A stretch of 64,000 nt of DNA, from contig NZ_MLAT01000005.1 in NCBI RefSeq assembly GCF_002272795.1, forward strand, positions 79,537-143,536, in the 5' to 3' direction. Under the pieces are notes generated by a model that had not been told where the DNA came from, did not search any database, and saw only the letters and a program-made list of their open reading frames with translations. Shown here one piece after another: positions 25,679 through 35,901 of the stretch (positions within the stretch are counted from its first letter, which is position 1; every line of letters starts with the position of its first letter). A program made the translations under genes and the position numbers. This stretch comes from Helicobacter sp. 13S00482-2. GTDB taxonomy: Bacteria; Campylobacterota; Campylobacteria; Campylobacterales; Helicobacteraceae.

Positions 25679-27940
25679 TTGAGTGCTAGATATAGTAAAA
25701 TTATTATCGAGGGTTTGGTGCAGGGGGTTGGATTTCGTCCTTTTGTCTATAATCTAGCAACTCAAATGGGACTAAAGGGCTCGGTTAGAAATATTGGGGG
25801 TAGTGTTGAGATAATAGCAAATATGGCTAGTTGTGATGAATTTATTTCAGAGCTAAAAGCTAAATGCCCTATTCATTCTCATATTTCCAAAATCACCATG
25901 AGCGAGTACAAGACAAAAAACGTTTATAAAGATTTTAAGATTATCAAAAGCACATCTCAAAAAATATCCCTAGAGAGTTCTATGCCTAAAGACATTGCAA
26001 TATGTGAAGAATGCCTAAATGAAATTAGAGATCCTAAAAATAGACGCTATGAATACGCTTTTAGCACTTGTATAAACTGTGGTCCCAGATATACCATCAT
26101 TGATTTTCTTCCTTATGATAGGAATAATACTTCAATGAAGACCTTTAGAATGTGTGCAAAATGTCAGAAGGAGTATGGCGATTGCAATGATCGTAGATTT
26201 CACGCACAACCTAACTCTTGTCCTGATTGTCCCATCACTTTGAAGTTTTACCCATCTGGAAATTTAAACGCTCAAGCACTCAGAGATGTTATTGTAGCTA
26301 TTAAGGCTGGGAAGATTATCGCTATAAAGGGAGTTGGAGGATTTGCTTTGATATGTGATGGAAGAAATGATGAGGCTATTTCAACTCTTAGAAGTAGGAA
26401 AAATAGACCCACAAAGCCTTTTGCCCTGATGGTAAAAGATATCTATATGGCATCAAAAATTGCAGATCTTGATCCTTTGGAGATAATGGCTTTAAGCTCT
26501 AGTGTTGCCCCTATTGTTTTGAGTACAAAAAAAACAAATGATTTGCATTCAAAATTTATCGCTCCCAATGTCCGTACAATAGGGCTTATACTCCCTTATA
26601 GCGGGATACATCATTTGATAATGCAAGAGCTTGATTTTCCTATTGTTTTCACTAGTGCAAATCTAAGTGGTGAACCTATTATTGCTTCTTTGAACGAATT
26701 AAAAGAAAAAATGAGCAGTATCGTTGATGGAGTGCTAGATTATGATAGAGAAATTATCCACCCTATTGATGATAGCATAATGCAGTTAGTAGCTGGGGAA
26801 ATGAGAGTCTTGCGATTAGCTAGGGGACTTGCTCCATTAAATATAGACTTAGGGAAAAATTTAAACACAAAAACTGCCATAGGAATGGGAGCTGAACAAA
26901 AAATTACCCTCACTTATGCTATCAGAAATAAATATCTCATCTCTCCATATCTTGGAGATCTTGATAATATCGATAGCATAAAAAGATATGAAGAAACCAT
27001 GAATTTTTTTAATCAACTCTATCTAGAATATCCAGATATACTCATCAGTGACATGCATAAGAATTATCACTCAAGTAAAATAAGTGCTAAAAAATCTCTA
27101 GAGTTGTCTTGCATAAATGAGAAAGTTCCTCATCATCATGCACATTTTTACGCTATTTTTGCAGAGTCAATGAAGCAAAATAATGCTATCACCCAATCAA
27201 GCAAGGCACTAGGAATCATTTGGGATGGGACAGGGCTTGGAAAAGATGGGAAGATTTGGGGAGGGGAATTTTTTATAGGAAATTTAAAAGAGATTTCTCG
27301 GATAGGTCATTTTAAAGAATTTAAATTACTTGGAGGAGAGGGGGCTATCAAGGATATTTATAAGATAGGATATGCATTGGCATTGCAATGTGAAGCTAAA
27401 GAATTAATAAGAAGATATGAAAATAAACTTGGGAATGAAGCAAAAATGCTTCATCAAATGTTTGATAAAAAAATCAATACATTTCAAACAACTTCAGTTG
27501 GTAGGCTTTTTGATGGAGTAGCAAGTTTGTGTGGGCTACTAGATAAAAATAGTTTTGAAGGTGAAGCAGGAATGATTCTTGAATCTCTTTGCAAAAAATA
27601 TCCCAAAAAAGAATCTTATGATTTTAGCATCATTGATGGAGTGGTTGATTTTTCTAAGATGATTTTGCAGATTCAAGAAGATATTTTGAGCTTTGATATA
27701 CCAAAAGTAGCTAGAAATTTTATCTATACTTTGGCAAATATTGCACTTGCTTTTGCAAAAAAATATCCTCATTATCCTATTGTTTTTAGTGGTGGGGTAT
27801 TTCAAAATAAAATCTTATGTGATGATATAAAAGAACTTTTTGATACCCATAAGAGAGATTTTTATATGCATAAACTCCTTCCTTCAAATGATATGTGCAT
27901 TTCATTTGGTCAGGCTGTTTATTCACAATATAATCTTTAA
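25679..27940 (+). CDS. hypF: Carbamoyltransferase HypF (NiFe-hydrogenase maturation)
   Basis: A 753-residue enzyme that makes the carbamoyl group later converted to the cyanide ligands of the NiFe site. Domains in order: acylphosphatase (GLVQGVGFRPFVYNLA, residues about 10-25); a double zinc finger (CEECLNEI, CINCGPRYTI, CAKCQKEYGDC, CPDC, about 110-190); a YrdC-like domain (about 200-380); and a Kae1-like carbamoyltransferase domain with VPHHHAHFYA and FSGGVFQNKIL near the end. The start appears to be TTG 25681-like in the first frame codons (the frame opens at TTG 25679), with AGCAGG upstream. It hands its product to HypE, encoded next. Confidence 0.93.
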   Translation: MSARYSKIIIEGLVQGVGFRPFVYNLATQMGLKGSVRNIGGSVEIIANMASCDEFISELKAKCPIHSHISKITMSEYKTKNVYKDFKIIKSTSQKISLESSMPKDIAICEECLNEIRDPKNRRYEYAFSTCINCGPRYTIIDFLPYDRNNTSMKTFRMCAKCQKEYGDCNDRRFHAQPNSCPDCPITLKFYPSGNLNAQALRDVIVAIKAGKIIAIKGVGGFALICDGRNDEAISTLRSRKNRPTKPFALMVKDIYMASKIADLDPLEIMALSSSVAPIVLSTKKTNDLHSKFIAPNVRTIGLILPYSGIHHLIMQELDFPIVFTSANLSGEPIIASLNELKEKMSSIVDGVLDYDREIIHPIDDSIMQLVAGEMRVLRLARGLAPLNIDLGKNLNTKTAIGMGAEQKITLTYAIRNKYLISPYLGDLDNIDSIKRYEETMNFFNQLYLEYPDILISDMHKNYHSSKISAKKSLELSCINEKVPHHHAHFYAIFAESMKQNNAITQSSKALGIIWDGTGLGKDGKIWGGEFFIGNLKEISRIGHFKEFKLLGGEGAIKDIYKIGYALALQCEAKELIRRYENKLGNEAKMLHQMFDKKINTFQTTSVGRLFDGVASLCGLLDKNSFEGEAGMILESLCKKYPKKESYDFSIIDGVVDFSKMILQIQEDILSFDIPKVARNFIYTLANIALAFAKKYPHYPIVFSGGVFQNKILCDDIKELFDTHKRDFYMHKLLPSNDMCISFGQAVYSQYNL

Positions 27941-27961
27941 ATTTCCCAACTATGGGGAATT
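27940..27961 (+). promoter_or_regulatory. Short hairpin between hypF and hypE
   Basis: AATTTCCC and GGGGAATT pair (one T-G) around AACTAT, starting at the last base of the hypF stop codon. No T-run follows, so it is more likely an RNA-processing or stability element than a terminator. hypE follows 36 bases later with its own AAGGA ribosome site. Confidence 0.3.
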
Positions 27962-27997
27962 GTGATAAGATTCCAAAATAATAAGATAAGGAATAAA

Positions 27998-29008
27998 ATG
28001 ACAAAAAAAATCACTTTGGCTCAGGGAAATGGAGGCATGGAAACAAATGAACTTATTGAAAAAATTTTTAAAAAACATTTAGGAGAGTTTTTATGTGCAG
28101 ATGGAGAAGATGCGGGAAAATTTTTGAGTAATACTAAAGAGTATTGCATAAGTACGGATTCTTATGTCATTAATCCCATATTCTTTCCTGGTGGAGATAT
28201 TGGCAAACTTAGTATTTGCGGGAGCTCTAATGATGTGGCCATGATGGGTGCAAAACCAAAATATATTAGTATTGGATTTATTCTTGAAGAAGGATTTGGG
28301 ATTGAAGATTTAGAGAGAATATTACTCAGTATCAAAAAAGAACTAGAGCATACTTCCTTGAAGATCATTTCAGCTGATACAAAAGTGCTTCCTAGTGGTA
28401 ATGTTGATAAGATTTTTATCAACACAACAGCTATTGGAGAGATTAAAAAAGAGGGAATTTCTTCTAAAAATCTAAAAGATGGAGATTGTATTATTCTCAG
28501 TGGCAACATTGGAAGACACGGATCTATGATTTTTTGCGCTAGAAGCGAGATTGATTTGCATTCAAATTTGCAAAGTGATTGCAAGCAACTTTATGTGATA
28601 CTAGAGCAAATATTTCAGAGTGATATTTGCATACACGCTCTTAGGGATGCGACTAGGGGAGGGTTGGCCGCTGTGATGAATGAGTGGGCAAATGCCTCGA
28701 AAGTAAATATCGTTTTGGAGGAAAAGTCCATTTTAATTTCAAAAGAAGTTAAAGGAGTGTGCGAAATATTAGGTCTTGAACCTTATATTTTAGCTAATGA
28801 AGGTGTTTGTGTTTTTAGTGTTCCTGCTATAGAGGCACACAGAGTTTGTCAAATTCTAAACTCCCACCCAGAAGGAGGAGAAGCTAGTATCATAGGAAGG
28901 GTTGAAGGAAAAGATATTTCCACTCCTAAAGTGATACTTAAAAACGAATGGGGAACAAAAAGATATCTTGAATATCCACAAGGTGAGATATTGCCCCGAA
29001 TTTGCTAG
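27998..29008 (+). CDS. hypE: Hydrogenase maturation protein HypE
   Basis: A 336-residue AIRS/PurM-type ATPase that dehydrates the carbamoyl group received from HypF to a thiocyanate on its own C-terminal cysteine. That end is present as LPRIC at the last residues. Other motifs are LAQGNGGMETNELI, STDSYVINPIFFPGGDIG, the SSNDVAMMGAKP loop and RDATRGGLAAVMNEW. I chose ATG 27998, preceded by AAGGAATAAA; 12 extra upstream codons are open but unlike the family. Confidence 0.95.
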   Translation: MTKKITLAQGNGGMETNELIEKIFKKHLGEFLCADGEDAGKFLSNTKEYCISTDSYVINPIFFPGGDIGKLSICGSSNDVAMMGAKPKYISIGFILEEGFGIEDLERILLSIKKELEHTSLKIISADTKVLPSGNVDKIFINTTAIGEIKKEGISSKNLKDGDCIILSGNIGRHGSMIFCARSEIDLHSNLQSDCKQLYVILEQIFQSDICIHALRDATRGGLAAVMNEWANASKVNIVLEEKSILISKEVKGVCEILGLEPYILANEGVCVFSVPAIEAHRVCQILNSHPEGGEASIIGRVEGKDISTPKVILKNEWGTKRYLEYPQGEILPRIC

Positions 29009-29077
29009 TATAGATTTTTTGTATTTAGGATTTATGCCAATAATTGTAAGATTTTAAAAATATTTTGGAGAATTAAA

Positions 29078-30928
29078 ATGAATAAAAACCCTGCTGAACA
29101 ATTTCAGATAGATTTGCAAGTTTTCTACACTCTTTTACAAGATCAAAGCAAAGATATTAATAGTATGTATAAGATTTTTGATTCAAATTCTAAAACCGAT
29201 TCTAAATATTTACCAATCCTAGAACGGCTGTGTGATAGGATTGGATTAACGCCAAATAAAGAGGCTTTGATGGCTTTATGTGATAGGGTAGCAAATCTAA
29301 AAGAAGGCCCTATCATACAAGTTCTAAAAAAATATGAAAAGAGCAAATCAGAAATTTTAATTGCAAAAAGATTTTTACTCAATTTTGTGAGTGACTTCTA
29401 TAGTAAAAAACATCAAAAATTATTATCTGAGATTCAAAAGAGAAGATTATTTAATGAGTTTTATCGTGAAATTCTTTTGGGTGTTCATCAAATCGGAATT
29501 GCAATGAATCAGTTCTTTGAAAGTTGGCAAAATATGCTTATTGATGGGATCAATAAAGATATGAAAAAAAAGTATGGAGATGAAAAAGCCCTCAAACTTC
29601 TTTCTGCTAGTATCGATAAAGAAAAGATTAAAGATGTACTCATTTCTTCAGATAGGAGCTATTCAATTCCTAAAAAATTAGGAGATAAATTCATTTCCAT
29701 TCCATATGCTATCGCTTTTGATATTGAAATTGAAGGGGTTTTGAAAGCTATTTCCAAACTCATTTCAAATTTAAAAAAATTAGAAGATGATATTTATCAC
29801 AAAAAAGATGCTTATATTAATTATTTTAATGCCTTGAAAAATGCATTTGGGCAAACACAAGCTGATAAGCTAATAGAAACTTGGCGTGAAGTCGATAGAT
29901 GCTGGATGCAGATAGATACTCCTTTTCAGATAGGGCATCCTCTTGAATATTATGAAGACAGATACAGACATGCCGTAGCTCCTGAATGGGATTTGAGAAT
30001 CAGTAATCCTGATAAACTCTCTGATAATAGAATTTCTTGCAGTATTGAAAAAATGTTTTTAAATCTTGCAGATGAACTCAAAGCCTCAGAAACTTTGGTG
30101 AGTTTTGTTCAAAGTGCCTTAAAAGATGTGAAAATATATAATGGTTTGCCTGCATTGTTTTATGGTGCGGATATGAATGGATTATTTTCAGCTCAAGTTG
30201 TTCCAAATGATGAAGTTATATCTAAAAAGTTTGGAAAAAAAATCTTTGCTTTTCCTGATAAAATCATTCAATCAGCTAGAACAAAACCAAAGATGAAGCT
30301 TAGCTATGAAACTTTTGAAGAAGATTATCTTCAAGAAGCTAGAAAAATATTATTTGAAGATGAAAAGCTATGGTATTTGGTGTATGACATCACTACAAAT
30401 GGACATGAATTTGGTCATATTTTATGGATGGAAGAAGACACGCAAAGAAATATGAACATTGATGGAGAGTTTAAAAATATCGAAGAATTTAAGGCTACTT
30501 GTGGAGGCTTAATTGCATTTTTTCAATCCCCATATACCGAGATTGAATTTGAAGCAGTAATGAGCGATACTATTCGTAGGGGAGTTTCTTTGATGGCTTG
30601 GAGAGAGCAAGAAGAAGTTTTGCCCTATTATTGCGAAGGTTTGATTCATCTGTATGGAGCATTTGAGAGTGGAGTTTTGGAATTTTCTTTAGATCAAAAA
30701 CCAACCCTAAAAGTGAATAAGCAAAAATATGAATATCTCAAAAATTGGTATATCCAAACTTATATGTCTCTAGCAAAACACTATATGGAAAAACTCCCAG
30801 CAGGAGAGTGGCTAGATAATTTCATACAAAGAAATGCAAAGACATATCACTCAAGTCAATCTCATAGCTATGAATTCATACAACGGTACTGGGAAAGATA
30901 CCGCGAAATAGGTCAAGAAGTGCTATAG
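29078..30928 (+). CDS. CiaB-like protein with an HExxH zinc-peptidase motif
   Basis: A 616-residue cytosolic-type protein without a signal peptide. Length and overall sequence suggest the CiaB family (Campylobacter invasion antigen B); this is from memory and not from an alignment. It has TNGHEFGHILWM at about 440-451 (His443, Glu444, His447) and, about 22 residues further, NIEEFKATCGG, where a glutamate could be the third zinc ligand of a gluzincin. This suggests a metallopeptidase fold. An ordinary oligoendopeptidase F is an alternative, but the HEFGH context differs from the HELGH of that family. It stands alone downstream of hypE and ends in a strong terminator. Confidence 0.6.
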   Translation: MNKNPAEQFQIDLQVFYTLLQDQSKDINSMYKIFDSNSKTDSKYLPILERLCDRIGLTPNKEALMALCDRVANLKEGPIIQVLKKYEKSKSEILIAKRFLLNFVSDFYSKKHQKLLSEIQKRRLFNEFYREILLGVHQIGIAMNQFFESWQNMLIDGINKDMKKKYGDEKALKLLSASIDKEKIKDVLISSDRSYSIPKKLGDKFISIPYAIAFDIEIEGVLKAISKLISNLKKLEDDIYHKKDAYINYFNALKNAFGQTQADKLIETWREVDRCWMQIDTPFQIGHPLEYYEDRYRHAVAPEWDLRISNPDKLSDNRISCSIEKMFLNLADELKASETLVSFVQSALKDVKIYNGLPALFYGADMNGLFSAQVVPNDEVISKKFGKKIFAFPDKIIQSARTKPKMKLSYETFEEDYLQEARKILFEDEKLWYLVYDITTNGHEFGHILWMEEDTQRNMNIDGEFKNIEEFKATCGGLIAFFQSPYTEIEFEAVMSDTIRRGVSLMAWREQEEVLPYYCEGLIHLYGAFESGVLEFSLDQKPTLKVNKQKYEYLKNWYIQTYMSLAKHYMEKLPAGEWLDNFIQRNAKTYHSSQSHSYEFIQRYWERYREIGQEVL

Positions 30929-30948
30929 ACTTCTTGAGTGAATATTTT
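30913..30948 (+). terminator. Intrinsic terminator of the CiaB-like gene
   Basis: A perfect 9-base stem TCAAGAAGT / ACTTCTTGA encloses a 7-base loop that contains the stop codon TAG. TTTTTT follows after a short gap. It separates the gene from the convergent csd6. Confidence 0.75.
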
Positions 30949-30963
30949 TTACGAAATACTAGA

Positions 30964-31959
30964 TTATTTTTCACTTAAAATCGATATTTTTCCTGCTTCT
31001 AATACGATATATAGCTCCTTGATGCTCGTGGAAGTATAAGTTGGTTTATTGTTTTTAAAAGCAGAGTAATCTTGGGAAAAACTAATTTTAAAGATATTTT
31101 TTCCTTCTTCGTTAGGATATGGAGAGATATTTATATTAGAGAATAATATATTTTTCTCTTCTTTTTTATCAAACACACGTTTTTTGTAGTCTTTAAAAGC
31201 ATTGATTTTCATTCCATCATAACGGATAAAGTCATTTCCATAAAAAGATAAATAGTCTTCTAAGTCATTCTTTATCCACGAATCTCTCCATTTATATAAA
31301 TCACTCAATATGTTCGCAAGTTCTTCTTTTGTAGCAGGTTTGAAACTTTGTTCATAGCTTATGAGGATAGTTTTCTTTTTGCCAATGATTTTATCATACT
31401 GATTGAGAGTATTATTTTCTACAGCAATGCAACCTTTTGTATTTAACTCCTGACGATTTCCATTGAGTGGGAGTCCGTGAATCCATATACCATATCCCGT
31501 TTTTTTCCGAACTTTATCATAAGTGTTAGGATAGCTTGTGACCAAAGCTAATGGTCCATAGTATTGATTTAGACCGCTAAGTCTTGTAGTGATATCATAA
31601 ACACCTATTGGAGTTGTGAGATCTCCTTCTACTTTTTTGTTCCCCTTGCCAGATCCAATCAACACACTTGTTTGATTGACTTTGGTAAGTTTTCCATTAT
31701 TGTTTTCATACAAAGCTAAATCAGGAATAGATTTATCGGCAACAAATATAAAATCTACGTTTTCATAATACCCATAATCCGTGTCTTTATTTTGCAATAC
31801 CCCCATCCAGAAATCTTTTTGAGTCAGATAATTTTCTAACATTGATTTTGTGGCTTCTATGCCTTTGGTTCGATATGTCTGGATAATATCGACAGCTTGA
31901 TTATCCATTCCATAAAGCATACAAGATGCCACTAAGCTAATACTCAAAATAAACCTCAT
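30964..31959 (-). CDS. csd6: L,D-carboxypeptidase Csd6 (cell-shape determinant)
   Basis: A 331-residue periplasmic enzyme with a signal peptide (MRFILSISLVASCMLYG) and an L,D-transpeptidase-like (YkuD) catalytic domain at about 95-205. The catalytic motif is visible as GIWIHGLPLNGN followed by NTKGCIAVENN with the active cysteine. A C-terminal NTF2-like domain follows (KWRDSWIKNDLEDYLSFYG). In H. pylori Csd6 (HP0518) trims peptidoglycan tetrapeptides to tripeptides, shapes the helical cell, and lies next to era, hslU and hslV as here. Confidence 0.9.
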   Translation of the reverse strand: MRFILSISLVASCMLYGMDNQAVDIIQTYRTKGIEATKSMLENYLTQKDFWMGVLQNKDTDYGYYENVDFIFVADKSIPDLALYENNNGKLTKVNQTSVLIGSGKGNKKVEGDLTTPIGVYDITTRLSGLNQYYGPLALVTSYPNTYDKVRKKTGYGIWIHGLPLNGNRQELNTKGCIAVENNTLNQYDKIIGKKKTILISYEQSFKPATKEELANILSDLYKWRDSWIKNDLEDYLSFYGNDFIRYDGMKINAFKDYKKRVFDKKEEKNILFSNINISPYPNEEGKNIFKISFSQDYSAFKNNKPTYTSTSIKELYIVLEAGKISILSEK

Positions 31960-31977
31960 ACTTCCAACTCCTTGCTT

Positions 31978-32880
31978 TCAATCTTTAAAATCATATCCAA
32001 ATTTCTTCAGATTTTCTTTTTCTTTGCTCCAGGATTTCTGGACAAAAACATTCAATTCTAAAAAAATCTTTTTTTCGCCTATTTTTTCCATTTTTTCTCG
32101 AGCTTGTTTGCCTATTCGCTTGATGGTTTGAGCATTTTTGCCTATGACCATACTTTTTTGACTTTCTTTTTCTACGAAAATTTTTGCAAATATCTTATCA
32201 AGATGGGGGGTTTCGATAAATTTTTCAATTCTAACATCACTTTCATAAGGAATCTCATCGCTGAGATTATTAAAAACACTTTCACGAATAACTTCTTTGT
32301 AGATTTGCTTTAGGTTTTCATCGGTGATGATTTCTGTATCAAAAAATGGAGGAGAAGATGGAAGATGTTTGCTCACTTCTTCTAATAGTTTTTCAAGGTT
32401 AATAGATCTCTGAGTGCTTATGGGCAAAAGAGATAGAAATCTATCATCATATTTTTGATATTCAGAGATTTTTTTTAACACCTCTTCATTGCTTGCGGTG
32501 TCAGTTTTACTTAATACCAAAATATGAGGTTTATCGCTCAATGTTAAAAATTCTTCATAATGTTTTAGATTGTCGTGTATTGAAGCCATAAAAACACATA
32601 AATCGCAATCTGAAATCGCACGAAGTGCTTCTTTGAGCATAAATTGATTCAGGAGTTTTTCTTGGTGGTGCAAACCAGGAGTATCTACAAAAATAATCTG
32701 AGAATTAACACCATTTTTATCCATAAAAGGAATGATAATATTCATTTTTTTTCTTGTAGCATTTGCCTTGTGTGATACTAAGGCAATTTCTTGTTTCAAT
32801 AGCTTATTTAAAAGTGTGCTTTTGCCACAATTTGGACGGCCTACAACTGCAACAAAACCTGATCTAAAATTATCTTGCAT
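31978..32880 (-). CDS. era: GTPase Era
   Basis: A 300-residue Ras-like GTPase that binds the 3' end of 16S rRNA and helps 30S assembly. GTP-binding motifs: [13 protein letters not shown] (P-loop), [12 protein letters not shown] (G3) and VLSKTDTA (G4). The C-terminal KH domain shows the signature [20 protein letters not shown]. Its ATG overlaps the hslU stop by one base, and it is followed after 18 bases by csd6. Confidence 0.96.
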   Translation of the reverse strand: MQDNFRSGFVAVVGRPNCGKSTLLNKLLKQEIALVSHKANATRKKMNIIIPFMDKNGVNSQIIFVDTPGLHHQEKLLNQFMLKEALRAISDCDLCVFMASIHDNLKHYEEFLTLSDKPHILVLSKTDTASNEEVLKKISEYQKYDDRFLSLLPISTQRSINLEKLLEEVSKHLPSSPPFFDTEIITDENLKQIYKEVIRESVFNNLSDEIPYESDVRIEKFIETPHLDKIFAKIFVEKESQKSMVIGKNAQTIKRIGKQAREKMEKIGEKKIFLELNVFVQKSWSKEKENLKKFGYDFKD

Positions 32881-34220
32881 TAAAGAATATACCTTGCTAA
32901 ATCAACATTTTCTACCAAATCCTGTAATTTTTCATTTACAAGTTCTTTGGTGATACGTACAGTTTGATTTTGATATTCATCGGCATTAAAGCTGATATCC
33001 TCTATGACTCGCTCAAGAGTAGTATGCAGTCTTCTAGCGCCAATATCTTCTGTTTTTTGATTAGCATTATAAGAGAGTCTTGCAAGTTCTCTGAGTGAAT
33101 TTTCATCAAATTCGATGGTCACATCTTCAGTTTTCAATAGTGCTTGATATTGTCTAATAATGGAACTTTTGGTTTGTGTTAGAATTTGATACATTGCCTC
33201 TTCATCAAGACTGTTTAATTCCACACGCAATGGAAATCTACCCTGTAATTCAGGGATTAAATCGCTAGGTTTGCTTAGATGAAATGCTCCTGCAGCGATA
33301 AATAGAATATGATCAGTTTTGATTTGTCCATATTTTGTATTTACCACGCTTCCTTCCACTATGGGGAGTAAGTCCCTTTGAACTCCTTCCTTGCTTGGAT
33401 CTTGTCTAGAGCTATCTTTTGAACTAACCGCAACCTTATCAATTTCATCAATAAAAATCACACCAGCCTCTTGGGCTCTTTGTAGACCTTCAAACTTGAT
33501 CGCTTCATTATCAAGTACTGCTTCAGAAGCATCTTGTTTAAGGACTTCCTTTGCCTCCTTGATGGTCATTTCTTTTTTAATTTTTTCTTGTTCTCTGTTA
33601 AGGACTTTGATAATACTTTCTTGAACATTAATGATTTCAGGAGGCATTCCACTATCAGGAGACATCATTTTTCGATTGATTTCAATTTCTATTTTTAAAT
33701 TATCAACCTCTCCATCTTTGATCTTTTTTTTCATTTTTTCAAAACTATTTTCATATTCTTGTTTTTTAGAATCACTCACCCCACTTGGAAGGGGAGGGAG
33801 TAGTTTTTGTGCTATTTTTTCTAAGATAAAATCCTCAATCTTTTGCTTTGATTTTTCTCTGTGCTCGTTTTCGACTAGATTCACACTAGCTAAAACCAAA
33901 TCCCTTACCATTGATTCCACATCTCTGCCAACAAAACCAACTTCGGTATATTTACTTGCTTCCACCTTTACAAAAGGAAGTCCCATTATTTTTGCCATAC
34001 GCCTTGCTATCTCTGTTTTTCCAACACCAGTAGAACCTATCATTAGTATATTTTTAGGTGTCACTTCTTCTTGAATTTCTGCTTTAAGCTGAAGTCTTCT
34101 ATAGCGATTTCTAAGAGCTATAGCTACAGATTTTTTGGCTTCTTTTTGACCGATAATGTACTCATCTAAATAAGCAACAATTTCCTTAGGAGTCATATTT
34201 AAGCGATTTTTTCGTTTCAT
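32880..34220 (-). CDS. hslU: ATP-dependent protease ATPase subunit HslU (ClpY)
   Basis: A 446-residue AAA+ unfoldase that feeds substrates to HslV. Motifs: [20 protein letters not shown], Walker [15 protein letters not shown], the pore loop around [13 protein letters not shown], Walker [10 protein letters not shown], and the C-terminal sensor-2 region [13 protein letters not shown]; the last residues LARYIL dock into HslV. The charged insertion (I) domain lies between about residues 110 and 240. It directly follows hslV with no spacer. Confidence 0.96.
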   Translation of the reverse strand: MKRKNRLNMTPKEIVAYLDEYIIGQKEAKKSVAIALRNRYRRLQLKAEIQEEVTPKNILMIGSTGVGKTEIARRMAKIMGLPFVKVEASKYTEVGFVGRDVESMVRDLVLASVNLVENEHREKSKQKIEDFILEKIAQKLLPPLPSGVSDSKKQEYENSFEKMKKKIKDGEVDNLKIEIEINRKMMSPDSGMPPEIINVQESIIKVLNREQEKIKKEMTIKEAKEVLKQDASEAVLDNEAIKFEGLQRAQEAGVIFIDEIDKVAVSSKDSSRQDPSKEGVQRDLLPIVEGSVVNTKYGQIKTDHILFIAAGAFHLSKPSDLIPELQGRFPLRVELNSLDEEAMYQILTQTKSSIIRQYQALLKTEDVTIEFDENSLRELARLSYNANQKTEDIGARRLHTTLERVIEDISFNADEYQNQTVRITKELVNEKLQDLVENVDLARYIL

Positions 34221-34763
34221 CTAAAGCTCCAAGATTTTGATATTTGTATTTGTATAAATGCATAATTCCCCAGCAATCTTTAAGGATTCTTCCACAAGAG
34301 TTTTTGGTTTTAAAGAAGCAAATTTATCCAATGCTCTAGCTGAGCTGAGTGCATAATTCCCACCACTTCCAATGGCCGCTATTTTTCCATCTTCTGGTTC
34401 CACCACATCTCCAGTACCACTTAAAATATAAATATGTTCTTTATTTAAAACGATCATCATCGCCTCAAGCTTACGTAAATATTTATCCTTACGCCATTCT
34501 TTACTAAAATCAAGAACGCTTCTTACCAAATCACCCTTTCTACTTTCCAATATACGTTCAAACATATCAAACAATGAAAATGCATCTGCCGTACTTCCTG
34601 CAAAGCCACTCAAAATTTGCCCATTATATAGAGCACGAATTTTTGTTGCATTTGCTTTTAGTACACAATTTCCAAAAGTAACCTGCCCATCTCCTCCAAT
34701 CACAGCATACTTTTTTCCCTCAAATTCGCCCTTATAACCCAAAATAGTAGTAGCTTCAAACAT
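34221..34763 (-). CDS. hslV: ATP-dependent protease catalytic subunit HslV (ClpQ)
   Basis: A 180-residue proteasome-beta-like peptidase that forms a double hexamer capped by HslU. The sequence begins [12 protein letters not shown]. The nucleophile is the threonine exposed when the first residues are removed (Thr5 here). [20 protein letters not shown] and [14 protein letters not shown] are typical of the family. It lies five bases after rplI and directly before hslU. Confidence 0.96.
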   Translation of the reverse strand: MFEATTILGYKGEFEGKKYAVIGGDGQVTFGNCVLKANATKIRALYNGQILSGFAGSTADAFSLFDMFERILESRKGDLVRSVLDFSKEWRKDKYLRKLEAMMIVLNKEHIYILSGTGDVVEPEDGKIAAIGSGGNYALSSARALDKFASLKPKTLVEESLKIAGELCIYTNTNIKILEL

Positions 34764-34768
34764 TTCGA

Positions 34769-35215
34769 TTACTCTGCGATGACATCAATCTTGAAAATAC
34801 CTGAAATTCCATAGCCTAGCTTTGCTTCTATTTCATAAATTCCAGTGCTTTTGATAGGAGATTTTAATTCAATATCTTTTTTATCCACAGATATGCGATG
34901 AGAATTTTCAAGAGCTTCTGCTATTTCATCTTTTGTGATGGCACCAAACAAAGACCCATTCGCACCAACTTTTCTAACAATACTCAATGTTAATTCGTTC
35001 AAACTTTTTGCAAGTTGCTTTCTTTCAGCCATCTGCAATGCTTGGAGTTCTTCTTTTTTTCTTTGATCTGCTTTGTATTTATTTATAACTTCGTTAGTAG
35101 CGTGTTTTGCTTTTCCTTTGGCGATCAAAAAATTTTGGCCATAGCCATCCTTTACCTCATGTATTTCCCCGATTTTGCCAAGGCCTTTTACATCCTCCAT
35201 CAGTAAAATTTTCAT
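34769..35215 (-). CDS. rplI: 50S ribosomal protein L9
   Basis: A 148-residue protein of the large ribosomal subunit. The N-terminal rRNA-binding domain reads [20 protein letters not shown], then [17 protein letters not shown] connecting helix and a C-terminal domain ([16 protein letters not shown]) follow. I use ATG 35215 with AAAGGATC upstream; the open frame begins 10 codons earlier. It is the first gene of the leftward rplI-hslV-hslU-era-csd6 run. Confidence 0.96.
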   Translation of the reverse strand: MKILLMEDVKGLGKIGEIHEVKDGYGQNFLIAKGKAKHATNEVINKYKADQRKKEELQALQMAERKQLAKSLNELTLSIVRKVGANGSLFGAITKDEIAEALENSHRISVDKKDIELKSPIKSTGIYEIEAKLGYGISGIFKIDVIAE

Positions 35216-35270
35216 TTTGATCCTTTTTTTGGTAAGATTGTCCAAATTTTAGCGAAAAAGAGTAAGGCTT

Positions 35271-35894
35271 ATGGAATTTTTGGATACAAACCATCGAATA
35301 ATAATTAAAAAAAGTTTTGTCAAAAATGCCAGAATAACACTCAAATCACCAGGAGAAATCCACGTTAGTGTGCCATATTTTTACACTCAAGCAAATATCT
35401 CAGATCTTTTAGTTACTCACCGCTCTTGGATAGAAAAACATCTTGCAATGTTAGTAAAAAATAATCTTGAGACAAAAAACATATTAGATCAACATATTGG
35501 AGAGATTTTAATATTTGGTTTTTGGGAAAAAATAGATAAAAAACCAATTAAATCGCATCTCAAGAAAACATTATTGGAATATTTAAATATCACAGTTAAT
35601 GAAAAAGCAAAACAAATGGGAGTTGAATATAAACAAATAAGCGTCAGGGAAAATAAAAGCAGACTAGGGAGTTGCTCTTATGAAAACAATCTAGGGTTTT
35701 CTCTTGCTTTAATATGTGCTCCAAAAGAGTTGATTGATTATGTAATTATTCACGAACTAGCACATATCAGATACAAAGATCACTCCAAGAGTTTTTGGCA
35801 ATATGTGAGCGAGTATTGTCCTATGTGGAAACAAAAAAGAGCTACACTTAAGAAAAATGTGAATTTGTACCTGAATCTACTAGATTCTCTGTGA
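35271..35894 (+). CDS. YgjP/SprT-like zinc metallopeptidase (DUF45)
   Basis: A 207-residue protein with the C-terminal metal site IIHELAHIRYKDHSKSFWQ: His-Glu-x-x-His plus a third histidine six residues on, the WLM/DUF45 signature. The N-terminal part with VHVSVPYF-like beta strands and SWIEKHLAML also fits YgjP-type proteins. The function is not established. It is a lone rightward gene between two leftward operons, 55 bases from the divergent rplI start. Confidence 0.82.
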   Translation: MEFLDTNHRIIIKKSFVKNARITLKSPGEIHVSVPYFYTQANISDLLVTHRSWIEKHLAMLVKNNLETKNILDQHIGEILIFGFWEKIDKKPIKSHLKKTLLEYLNITVNEKAKQMGVEYKQISVRENKSRLGSCSYENNLGFSLALICAPKELIDYVIIHELAHIRYKDHSKSFWQYVSEYCPMWKQKRATLKKNVNLYLNLLDSL

Positions 35895-35901
35895 CAATTT
35901 T

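Noticed and set aside
28162..28584. A 140-codon frame on the minus strand opposite hypE
   Set aside because: Shadow of hypE, which has all family motifs through to its C-terminal cysteine; no ribosome site or protein-like pattern.
33631..34074. A long open frame on the plus strand opposite hslU
   Set aside because: It lies wholly within a certain gene in the opposite strand, has no ribosome site, and its serine/isoleucine/phenylalanine-rich translation is typical of antisense reading of an AT-rich gene.
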